From: Isochrysis galbana
Taxonomy: Eukaryota > Haptophyta > Isochrysidales > Isochrysidaceae
DNA length: 64,000 nt
Reading direction: 5' to 3'
Assembly: GCA_018136815.1 (NCBI GenBank)
Contig: CM030942.1
Location: forward strand, 3,325,396 to 3,389,395
The notes beneath the pieces are model-generated. The model ran no database searches, was not told the DNA's origin, and was given only the letters and a program-made list of their open reading frames with translations. Of the stretch, positions 21,039 through 30,000 are shown in pieces; the stretch's first letter is position 1; each line of letters starts with the position of its first letter. Both the position numbers and the translations under genes were made by a program.

Positions 21039-21790
21039 TCACTCCGAGACATCGGGGACACCGGACTCCACCTCTTCCGCGGCCTCTTGTACGTGCTGAG
21101 CGTTAGAGCCCGCCTCACATTCATAGACACTGCCCCTGCGAGCCGCCACACACTCCCTAACCTTGCACAACCCGCGCTTCGGTCCACACTTCGGACAACG
21201 CTTCCATGCCGACCATGGGCACGGGACAACGCCGCAGTTGCACGCGAACTCACACGTCGAAAATGCGGCCGCGCGAGCCCGGGCGCGCTCTGTATCGTCG
21301 TGAGCACGTTCCACTCTGGCCTTCTTCTTCTGTTGCACCAAGGCCGCAGCCTCCAGCTCTTCCTTATCCCTCTTCTCCTTCTCAGCCTGCAAGTCGCGCT
21401 TAGGCTTAGTGACAGAGCCCGATAGCTCGAAGAGACGTGCGCGCTTCCGCGGCCCGACAGCATCTCCTGCACCTGCGAGTGGTGATCCCACGCAGCCCTG
21501 TCGCTGGAAGGGTCGCGGGACAGCGCCTGACGCACCTTACCCTCAGTGGCTAGAGGGAACTTGCAAGAGCGTATCGCTCGGCGCGCGCTCTCGCCCGCCG
21601 CGCCACAGTGTTCCACTGCTTTGCGGACGTCTTCGAGCGTCGCGAGCCGTTGCTCCACTAGGGCATCATGGGCAGCCTTGGTGTAGGGTCCCTTGCCCCC
21701 TCTGGGCGGCTCCACAGGCACCCTGGCGGCCGCCGGAGCCATCGGCGCCGGCGTGTGCTGGCTGCGAAGCGCTGTTGGCTGCGAAGCCCT
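21039..21790 (-). pseudogene. Cys-rich cassette protein, frameshifted (transposon-associated?)
   Basis: Two overlapping minus-strand frames appear to be one protein split by a frameshift or unrecognised intron near 21440-21490. The upstream part gives APAAARVPVEPPRGGKGPY, HDALVEQRLATLEDVRKAVE and CKFPLATEGKVRQALS. The downstream part gives GPRKRARLFELSG, a charged coiled coil (DLQAEKEKRDKEELEAAALV) and a cysteine cluster CEFACNCG, CPWSAWKRCPKCGPKRGLCK, CVAARRG. Cys clusters of this kind can bind DNA or zinc. I do not recognise the family. It lies between two 43-bp direct repeats and beside an hAT relic on the same strand, so a transposon origin is inferred. Confidence 0.5.
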
Positions 21791-21803
21791 AGCCTCTAAG
21801 GCA

Positions 21804-21846
21804 TTTACACCACTTCCAGTCGCACATAGCCTAGCCACGCTGCGAA
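21804..21846 (+). repeat. 43-bp exact direct repeat, right copy
   Basis: Identical to 20660-20702; it ends 67 bp before the start codon of the GST gene, so this copy lies in that gene's 5' region. Confidence 0.95.
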
Positions 21847-21912
21847 CCCCAAAATAGCCCGCGCGCGCGCAGCTGTCGCGGGCGGCGGCTGCTCCTCCGC
21901 CGGTCGGGGAAG

Positions 21913-22980
21913 ATGCGACAGAGCAGTCGCGTCGTCGGCCGCGGTCGCGATGCTCTCGCGCGAGCCCACTTGCACAAATCGAACCGCTCTAGCGCTTCTA
22001 GTTCCCGCTCCGTTTCCTCGTCGTCACTTCCACGCCTGTCTGCTTCTCGGCATTGTGGGGCATCGAAGGGCGCGCAAGTTGTGCCGACGCTGAGGCAGTT
22101 CCTGTCTTCTTCGGCAGTCACAGAGAAGCCCAAATTCCAGTACCTGTCAGCCTGGTTCTGCCCTTACGCTCATCGGTGCACGCTGGCCTTAGAGCATCAT
22201 AGGGATGCCATCACGTGGGAATGGGTCGAGGCGCTCGGTTGGGAATCCCGACCATCTGCTGTTGGCGAAGAGCATGACCAGCGCATTGAGGAGCATTACT
22301 ATCACTGGAAATCCCCCGATCTACTCAAATATAATCCGTCCGGACTTGTGCCTACGTTAGTTGACACGCAGTCCCAGCGAGCGGTATTCGAGTCGCTTGT
22401 CACCATCCAGTTCGTGGATGAAGTTGCCATTTTCTCAGGCTCGTCCTCATCACCACTGCTTCCATTGGATCTTTTCGAGAGAGCACGCGTGCGAGTATGG
22501 GCGGACACTGTCAACAAAACCTGTTGCTCTCCCTACTACGGAGTTCTTGTGAAGGCTGACGAGGCTGGCCGTCGCGAGTCCATGACTGCTCTCATCAAAG
22601 GCCTCACTGCGTTTTGTAGCGAGTTAAAGGGCCCGTTCTTCTCTGGGTCACATCCAAACATGGTTGACTATGCTCTGCTTCCGTGGGCGTACCGCTACTA
22701 CGTCCTTCAACATTTCAAGGGTCCACAGTATGCGATCCCTCGAGAGGGTGGTACTGCCAGGTTTCACCGGTGGTTGGATGCAATGGTCAAACAACCTCAA
22801 GTAGCTCGAACGCTACCTGACAGGGACCGTTATCTCAAACATGTTGCCAAGTATGCCACGGGATCAGCGCGCTCAAAGGTTGCGAACGCGGTCAGGCGAG
22901 GTGCGCAAGCGCATGAAATCGACGATGACGTCGATGAGGCGGTAGATGAATTCAAGCAGTCCGCAATTAAGAATAAATGA
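21913..22980 (+). CDS. Omega-class-like glutathione S-transferase with N-terminal extension
   Basis: 355 residues, one exon. A Ser/Arg-rich extension (about 1-70) may be a transit peptide, pointing to plastid or mitochondrion. The thioredoxin-like GST_N domain starts FQYLSAWFCPYAHRCTLAL, with Cys83 in the FCPYAHR position used for glutathione by omega, lambda and DHAR enzymes; SGLVPTLVD supplies the cis-Pro turn and AVFESLVTIQFVDE the ES glutathione contact. The helical C-domain includes KGPFFSGSHPNMVDYALLPW and RFHRWLDAM. Such enzymes act as thiol transferases or dehydroascorbate reductases. The acidic tail DDDVDEAVDEF is unusual. The ATG is the first in frame after the 43-bp repeat. Confidence 0.9.
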   Translation: MRQSSRVVGRGRDALARAHLHKSNRSSASSSRSVSSSSLPRLSASRHCGASKGAQVVPTLRQFLSSSAVTEKPKFQYLSAWFCPYAHRCTLALEHHRDAITWEWVEALGWESRPSAVGEEHDQRIEEHYYHWKSPDLLKYNPSGLVPTLVDTQSQRAVFESLVTIQFVDEVAIFSGSSSSPLLPLDLFERARVRVWADTVNKTCCSPYYGVLVKADEAGRRESMTALIKGLTAFCSELKGPFFSGSHPNMVDYALLPWAYRYYVLQHFKGPQYAIPREGGTARFHRWLDAMVKQPQVARTLPDRDRYLKHVAKYATGSARSKVANAVRRGAQAHEIDDDVDEAVDEFKQSAIKNK

Positions 22981-23370
22981 TGGTGCGACGCAAGGGGCAT
23001 TGGGCGGGAGCACTAGCATATCGAGCGCTTTGGCTTTGACTGAATTCACTATCACTAATACAACTAATTGGCAATGTACTAGTATTGTAGTATTGTTTAG
23101 ATTGCCAGAGGTCAGCCCTTATCCCCGACTCGTATCCAAGTCCAACACAGGGCGGCGTAAATGCCGAAATGCCGGACATAACCTCGAACCTATGTTGTGA
23201 CGAATGGGGGTCGGCCATGGGGCGAGCCTCGCGCCCGCCCGCGGTCCGCGGTCCCCTCCGAGCGGCCAATAACTCCTCTTCCGGGGGGGGGGGGGGGGGG
23301 GCGTCAGTCATCCTCATGCTCTGCCTTTTGGCTCGAAAAGAAAACTTGAAGATTTGGCTACTACTGCCGC
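22981..23370. other. Intergenic, no gene; G-homopolymer at about 23283-23300
   Basis: 3' flank of GST with short CTAATA/TAGTATTG AT-rich sequence, then GC-rich DNA with an 18-G run. Nothing coding. Confidence 0.5.
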
Positions 23371-23480
23371 AACTAAGTTTATACTTAGTTCACATGGGGG
23401 AGGCACCTCGTGCCCTGCCCCAACTCCCCTCCGGGGGGCCCGTCGGTCATCCTCAGACTCTGCCTCTTGGCATGCGCATG
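23371..23480 (+). mobile_element. CAACTAAG-family element, short 5' fragment
   Basis: Begins AACTAAGTTTATACTTAGTT, then GGCACCTCGTGCCC. The upstream flank CTTGAAGATTTGGCTAC closely resembles the flank of the 26.7-kb copy (CTTGAAGATTCGGGGCTAC), so the two may share an older insertion context. Confidence 0.6.
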
Positions 23481-23898
23481 AGCTGAGCAATCACCATCCT
23501 GACCCAGACTCCCAGTGGGCGCGGGTCAGGAGGCGCACTCCTTGGCCCGCATGGGCGCAAGCACTCGTCTCTTCCTCGGCCCAGCACGCCCGAACAAAGC
23601 TGTGATGAAGGCGATGTGCAGGCGGCAAAGCGGCGATGCAGTCTCACACTGAATCGCCCGGCGGCGATTGCGGATTGCGGTGGCGTATGAGCGCTTGCCT
23701 GGGCGGAAGGGTAGCAAGGAATGGCGGCTCTCACACACGGCACACGGTTTTGTGTGAGAAGTATGCTATCGGACCAAAATACAAAATACCGGGCCAACGT
23801 CCAACGTGATACACGATATATAAACACGGAGGAGATTACAATTTGCGAGGTAGATCTTCAATGAAGATCTCTTCAACTATCTTTAAAACGATAGGGTC
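23481..23898. other. Intergenic, no gene recognised
   Basis: Weakly open frames on both strands, none protein-like. It precedes the LINE fragment and may contain its degraded 5' part. Confidence 0.4.
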
Positions 23899-24450
23899 AT
23901 GGAGCGCGCGCCGCCGCCCGCTCTCGCTGCCGCTGACGATACGAGAAGCACCACTGCAGACGATGCGGAAATACGAAGCGAACTTCGCAAGTATTATGTA
24001 TGGCTATACCAGGAACGACGTAGCACAAGGGACCAAGAACTCGAGGAGGCGCTGGAAACACGCCCAATGAGTGAACACGACAGCGGGGCCATAGAAGGTA
24101 GGATAACATTGGAGGAACTAACAGACGCCATTACCCAAATGGGGAGCGGCAAAAGCGCGGGACCAGACGCGCTACCGGCGGAGTTTTATAAAAAAAGCTT
24201 CATAGACCTAGTGAAGCATGACCTCCTAAGGATGCTAAATCTAGCACTAGAGCAGGGGCAACTAAACGTATCCATGAGAGAAGGAGACATAATACTTCTA
24301 TACAAAAAAGGAGACACGCGGGACCCTAGAAACTATAGGCCCATCACGCTCCTGCAAAGCGACTACAAAATATTAGCAAAAGTGCTTATCCTTGCGCTCG
24401 ACTGGGAAAAGGCCTTCGACACGGCCCGCGCCCACGAAGGGTCTGGGCCA
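23899..24450 (+). pseudogene. LINE reverse transcriptase fragment with internal deletion
   Basis: One open frame encodes the start of a non-LTR reverse transcriptase: GRITLEELTDAITQMGSGKS, AGPDALPAEFYKKSF, REGDIILLYKKGDTRDPRNY and RPITLLQSDYKILAKVL, the standard RT fingers blocks. It then jumps in frame to LALDWEKAFD, the motif A region, omitting about 50-60 residues that normally lie between; the sequence after this (ARAHEGSGP, stop) is not RT. A dead internally deleted and 3'-truncated copy. Its base composition is more AT-rich than the host genes. Confidence 0.85.
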
Positions 24451-24454
24451 TGAT

Positions 24455-24600
24455 GATGATTGCCCAGCCCCTGCCAGAGGGCAGGGGCTGGGGTTGATTG
24501 TACGGTCCCACCCCGGGGGGTGTCCGTGATGGAGAGAGGGGGGCGCGAGGCCCCCATTGACCCCCACTTATAATTATAAAAGTAGGTTATGACCAACCCG
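24455..24600 (-). repeat. Diverged CAACTAAG-like element fragment
   Basis: GAGAGAGGGGGGCGCGAGGCCCCC followed by TTGACCCCCACTTATAATTATA mirrors the end of minus-oriented family members (GAGAGGGGGGGGCTCGTGCC, TGAACCAAGTATAAAC) but with many changes. It truncates the LINE fragment. Confidence 0.4.
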
Positions 24601-24725
24601 AGCCCCTAAGTAGAGCACGAGGGGAGTCACCGCAAGGCAGGTTGAGGGAGTGTGAGGATGTACGGGCGTGGCTATACGGTAGAGGCCCAAAGCCACGTGC
24701 GAGGCGAGATCATTAATAGCTTTTT

Positions 24726-25697
24726 TTAATTGCAAACAAACTCTTTCACTGCATTCCCAACGTCATTTGGAGCCTCCCATGGCAAGACATTCAAACCGGG
24801 GAGTGTACAGAGCGTGCATGCCTTCATACCACTGGCGTAGCCCGTCCTGCGAGCCATACGCTTGTCGCCCCTTCCTGAAATGACCAGCGTCGGCTGAGTC
24901 ATGTCAAGCAATTGCTGCTCGTAGGAGCGGTGCTGCAACAGCCCGGCGTTGAATGCATATACAGGCTCTCGCGCAGCTTCAGAGCACTCAGATCTCGCTT
25001 GGTCGAGCCACCTCTCATCGCACTTGTGCTCGAAGAGGAACAGATCGGAGAAGAAACGGATGGCTGCTCGCGATTCAACTAGACCAATCGCCATCCTCCC
25101 CAATGGAGACCGCAGTGCATTGTAGTTGCGGAGAAGTTGGTCTTCAGGGATGGGACTTGTAAGATCAGCCCAGGTAGGTGGGGAAGTGAGGACAAGGTGT
25201 GAGACGGCCTTGCTGCCGCTCCAGTTGTCAGCCTCGCGCGAGGCTAGAACAATGCCGACGGGCGCAAGTCCGCCCTGAGCAATGACGATGCACGGGCGCT
25301 GGATGTGTGCACGCCAGAGGGCCTCACAGCCACGTGCCCAATCCAGTGGCAAGAAAAGTCCCCGTTCAGCCGGCTGCCATGTATCACTCATGCCACAGCC
25401 GATAAGATCAGGCGCATAGACTTCACCGCCTTCCCAAGCCTCGGTAAAGCGGTCCCAGAACCAGCTCGATAGGCCGATACCAACTGGGTGTACAAGGAGC
25501 AGCGGCGGGTCGGCCTCGTGGCCTGGTGAGGCAGGGGTGTGCCGGAATGCGAGCCTCCAGCCGTCGTAGTCATACGCATCAAGCATCACCGACCAGATAT
25601 TTCTGTTGTAACGAGGCGACCGGGGCGCGGACCTAGAGACGAGTCCACCCGCGCCAGGCGTGAGCGACAGAAGCAGCAGCGGTGCGGCAGCCGACAT
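24726..25697 (-). CDS. Alpha/beta-hydrolase-fold protein lacking the catalytic Ser and His
   Basis: 323 residues, one exon, ATG at 25697. A hydrophobic, Ser/Arg-containing N-terminus (MSAAAPLLLLSLTPGAGGLV) suggests plastid or ER targeting. The fold is clear: PPLLLVHPVGIGLSSWFWDR (oxyanion region), VYAPDLIGCGMSDTW, then at the nucleophile elbow VIAQGGLAPVG (about 138-148), where the G-x-S-x-G serine is replaced by Gly. The acid strand VISGRGDKR keeps Asp, but the usual GH near the end is PGLNVLPWEAP, with no His. It is therefore probably not a conventional hydrolase; a binding or structural role is possible. The extended match to plant and algal hydrolase-fold proteins (PLDWARGCEALWR, SPPTW) is from memory. 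Transposon DNA starts about 100 bp upstream. Confidence 0.85.
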   Translation of the reverse strand: MSAAAPLLLLSLTPGAGGLVSRSAPRSPRYNRNIWSVMLDAYDYDGWRLAFRHTPASPGHEADPPLLLVHPVGIGLSSWFWDRFTEAWEGGEVYAPDLIGCGMSDTWQPAERGLFLPLDWARGCEALWRAHIQRPCIVIAQGGLAPVGIVLASREADNWSGSKAVSHLVLTSPPTWADLTSPIPEDQLLRNYNALRSPLGRMAIGLVESRAAIRFFSDLFLFEHKCDERWLDQARSECSEAAREPVYAFNAGLLQHRSYEQQLLDMTQPTLVISGRGDKRMARRTGYASGMKACTLCTLPGLNVLPWEAPNDVGNAVKEFVCN

Positions 25698-25798
25698 CCC
25701 GTCTGCGCCACTGCTGCCGAAAATAGAAGGAATCCCCCAACTAACAGACTGTATTTTAGGATCTTCAGGGCATAGTAGTATATGTGTAGTAGTATATG

Positions 25799-26280
25799 TG
25801 TTACCCCCCAGGAGCCAACGCCCCCCCGGAGCTCTCAGGGGCCCCCGAGAGCTATCGGGGGGAAATTTTCTCCCTCCCTCTCCCTCTCTGTCTCCCTCAC
25901 CTCTCTCTCCCCCCTCCCTCCCTCCCTCCCCCCGCCCTCCCCCCCTCCCTCTCCCTCTCTCCCTGCCCCTGTGTGGAGTCAACTTGTTGAGCGTGGAGTC
26001 AACTTGTTGAAGGAGCAGACCTGAGAATAGGAGGCGGGAAGAGAGAGAGAAGGAGAGCGAGCCAAAGAGAGGAGGAACCCCCCGTTTGCCATCGGGGGAT
26101 TTCCTCTTCCCCCGATAGCTTTCGGGGCGTCCGCTTACGGCACCCCCCAGGAGCTATCCCCCGATAGCTCTCGGGGGATTTGCTCGGCCCCCCGGTAGCT
26201 CTCGGGGGGGCTGTTGGCGATCGGAAAAAAATTTCTCCCCGATAGCTATCGGGGGCGGCGTTGGCTCCTGGGTGGTAACA
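25799..26280. mobile_element. 482-bp DNA element with terminal inverted repeats TGTTACC...GGTAACA
   Basis: Left end TGTTACCCCCCAGGAGCCAA and right end (reverse complement) TGTTACCACCCAGGAGCCAA are inverted repeats for at least 24 bp with one mismatch, and the arms continue through CGAGAGCTATCGGGG and AAATTT blocks. Flanks TATATG and TATATT suggest a short target duplication. The interior is CCCTCTCCCTC low-complexity and has two tandem GTGGAGTCAACTTGTTGA units at about 25974-26010. No transposase; non-autonomous (MITE-like). Confidence 0.75.
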
Positions 26281-26284
26281 TATA

Positions 26285-26725
26285 TTCTTCCCCACCTTTG
26301 CTATTCATCTCGCGCGCCTGCAACAGGTTGCAGCCGCCCTCTGCCTCTGGCGACCCCTGGGGGCTCCTGAAGGCCAGCTTAGGGGACAGAGGAGGCTGGG
26401 GCTGGGCCCTGGCCTCCCCTGCCTCTCCCTCGCAGGCGCTCCTGAGGCTATGGCCCCCCCACGCTACACCTGTCTGCCTGTCGAACAGGGGAGGAGGAGG
26501 GCGTTGTTGGAGCAATGGCAATGGGCAAGCCCTGGCCTTTGTGGGCCAAGGAGTGAGAGACAGGCAAGCCTGTGGGGAGGGGAATGGGTCGGGGTCAGGA
26601 GAGCATTCTGCCCTTGGCATGCCAGGAGGATGGGTGGTTCCTTCCCCACGGCAGGGGAGGAGTGTAGATAGATAGAGAGGGGGGGCTCGTGCCCCTCCAT
26701 GTGCGAACCAAGTATAAACTTAGTT
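26285..26725 (-). mobile_element. CAACTAAG-family element, minus orientation, truncated
   Basis: Ends GAACCAAGTATAAACTTAGTT (reverse of the family start) and carries GGCATGCCAGGAGGATGGGTGG and GGAGGCTGGGGCTGGGCCCTGGCC in reverse order to copy 1. It abuts the TIR element and lacks the T-rich end. Confidence 0.75.
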
Positions 26726-27065
26726 GTAGCCCCGAATCTTCAAGTGCTTTGCTTTTGTCGCTTGGGAGCCGCCATGCATGTCTTACTGCACCAATTGATA
26801 CTATTGCCTACAAATCAACGAATTATCTAGGTTCACAATCAAGCTTCACATTTTATCACGAAATTTTACTTCTAGACTCACATTTGGTATCCTGAGTGCG
26901 CAACGCATCATCAGCAAACGTCTCGCTTTAGAGCCGTGGCAAGCCATGGAATGTCGTCAACCTGGAGAGCGGATGGGGGGGGGGGGGGGGGGGGAATCTA
27001 CTAGACTTTGAACGGTGGCACAAAACACGAATGTGGCCTCAATGGTGATTGAGTTAGGGCGGCCA
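26726..27065. other. 3' flank of the fusion gene; G18 run at 26975-26992
   Basis: Partly AT-rich (26790-26890) with a long G homopolymer. No coding sequence recognised. Confidence 0.5.
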
Positions 27066-30000
27066 TCATATTACCTGAGTTATGAGGTTCTTATCCAATA
27101 GTAATTGTGCGAGCTCTTGGTTCTTCGGGCAGAATACCTGAAGTACAGCAAAGCAAATTGCAGTCATAAGACTGAAGTGCAACGTGTCCACGGTCTTTGC
27201 CTAAAAGTGGGCTTGCGGGTTTCATAGTCCGTGCATACCTTATGTAGAGCTTCGGAAAGCTCAGGGGGTGACTCTGCTATATAAGTGCGACCGTTCTCAT
27301 GAACGTGTCCATCCGAGCCGACGCCCTTGGCGGCGGGTGACGATTTGAATATGAGGTCATGATGCACACGAGGCCCTGAGAATGCGATAAAGGGCGTATG
27401 TATGCTTGAGGAAGGAGAGACGCTCAGAGGAGGAAGATAGCTCTCCTCGCAAACGATTCGAAGAGCGAGGCATAAGAGAAGTATGTGCACATGGGTATGA
27501 TCATTCTGTAGGTTGGTATGGCGGGATGACGCGAGCACGAGGGCAGCACCTGAATCGGGCAACCCGAGGAATTGCGCGAATCTTGCCATCGAATCTTTCA
27601 TGTCTTGCGGCACCTTCATCTTCTCAGATGGAATAATGAGCAACTGGTGAGCAGGATACACCTGTGAAATTGCAAAGTGAGTGCAACGAATCTTTTCAGA
27701 TTTGCCTCGCCGTGGCACAATGAAAACCACGCTGGCATCCATCAGGAGATCAACATGCACGAGCAAGAGGTTTGCAACTACCTTGAGCCATTTGTTTAGG
27801 TGCTCGGAGTACATGGAGCGGTACACAAAGAGTTGACCCTAGGGACAAAATAGACACACGGAGGGTTGCGTCTTACTTACTAGAACGCCGGGGGGCAACT
27901 TCTTGATCGGCCTTTGGATAGGATGCAGGCACGTGACGTGCGCATCTCGGCCACTTGCGCAACCGCTCGGAAAACAATGCCCGCCTTCAGATAGCCCGGT
28001 GGGCAAGAGGGGGGGGGCTTCTATGGTACCTCCATGAGAGCGTAGAGTTTGGCTTGCTCAAGGCCATGTATGCCTAAGCAAGCTCCCAGGTCGTCAGCGC
28101 CCGGCTTGTTCGAGCACTCATTGAGGCGCCGAATCTCGTCCGTCACGGAATTTGTGAGCTTTTCGACAAAATCGCGCCGCAAGCAGTCCTAAGGCAAAGG
28201 CGGGCAACTCGGATAAATGAGAAGCGCAAGCCTTAACAAGATTGGACGAATGCCTTTTGGACTTGTTACCTGATCAAGACCCTTCTTGTCAACGTTGCAT
28301 GTTTGCCAAACTTTGAGTGCGGCCTGACGCTGCCTCTGTGCAACAGTATTTTCATTGATGGCACGTATCGAGGTGATGCCATTGTAGCAGTCCGTGCGCG
28401 TCCACGTCAATTTGCCACATATCTCGACCTGTGGAGAATTAATTACCCGTAAAATGGTCACATTGCCGTGAGCTTAGGCTGGAGGAGGCTTGCACGCAGA
28501 GGGCATGATCGCAACAATAATCATTGCGCAATACGAATAGCATGGGGTTGTCAGACTTGCGGGGTGCGCCGCTGGAGCTATGTGTGCGCACACCTGCCAC
28601 TTCATGTTGAAGGACGAGACCAGCCGAGACACAGGTTCACGCAGCAACACAACGATGCGTGCGCTCGGCAATAGCTGCGCTGCACGCTCCGCAGCCTTCG
28701 GATAATCGAGATACGTGGCACTTACCTCGCCACGCATTTTGCCCTCCATTTTACACTCGCCAAGCCGCTCGCCTGAACCATCGAAGCGCTGCTGGTAAAC
28801 AAGAGGACCCTTCCTAAAGTTGTCGTCCCAGCTGAAGTAATGTATCTCTTTTTCGCCATTGTTGACCTGCATGAGAAGTGGCGAAACAGTTGGGTGTCAC
28901 CACGGAAGCCTGTGCGGGCGCCGCGCCAAGGTGGCGAGTGGAGTGACCAATGAGTCCAATCGGGCCTGCTTCTTGAAATGGTGCGCAATGACGCCGCATG
29001 GAATTTGGGCACCTGGACATCGTCGTGCCATCCGGACTTGAGGAGGAAGTGGAAAGACGAAGTCCCACCTTTTTGCGTGCCAATGACAAGAAATTGTGGC
29101 AGGCACCGCGTCATACGTGCGTGCCGCAGGTACAGCTCTGAACCGGGATTCGCACGAACAAGGTGGGTGTCCATGGTGAGATGCCTGAGGCCCAACAAGT
29201 TCAACACCTGTAGCACAACAGCAAGGACTTGTTGAGGCAAAGAACCGACTCGCGATATTGCTATTTGCTTGCTGGGCCGATATGCAGCGCACGAAAGCCA
29301 AGGAAATATAGAGCGAGCAAGCTCGCCTGGTTGTCTCCGAAGGTGTACGCCTCTAGGAACGCGTTGTGGCATTTCCGGACGCCCCCATCGTGCCACGACC
29401 CATTTTCAGAGTGGCCGCGGCACATTTGACAGCCGGCGTATTGCACTATAAAGGGAATGGCGTCGTTGCCCCATACAGCCTATGAGTTGATGGCGGCGGT
29501 GGAAATGGTCAGCCAGCCTAGCCTTTTGGCTGTGGGTCCCTCGCATAAGGTGAATCTATTGCTTAAGCCAACCCAAGATGGGATGTGCGAAGTCTCACGC
29601 TCAGGGGGTCTCACCTGTGCCATACGATTTTGGCCAGGCAACCACTTTCCAACATAATCCATCCAATTTCCATTCATCGTGAAATTGCGCTCAAGCTGAA
29701 CGCGGTCCTTCCACCGTGCTGCCTGAGAGTGCAAGACCCTGAGTGCACGAGAACGCAAGAGAAGTCACGTGATTAGCGGAGGTGCTGGGGTATGGTGCCG
29801 TACTCTCGTATGCGACTCAAGACGCGCGAAGCGTTGCAAGCTATTTCAGCAGGCTGCTCAAAGGGTGCAACAATCTCTACGTTCGGCCGAATACGATCGG
29901 TCCTTGTGGGTGAGACCATAGAATGCGCGGCACAGGGCGCATAGGCAGCCAAATACCAAGTGAGAGCTCCTTGCTCAGCAATGCGTCCTTTGTTTCCGAT

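Noticed and set aside
25974-26010. Tandem GTGGAGTCAACTTGTTGA as a regulatory site
   Set aside because: Only two units and inside the TIR element; better explained as element interior.
29261-29446. GT34 ending at TAG 29261 (IGPASK) as a separate gene from the sulfotransferase
   Set aside because: It would break the conserved DNQVL...GLRH end of GT34; splicing at CAG|GCGAGC to 29207 restores it in phase. Kept as the main alternative to test.
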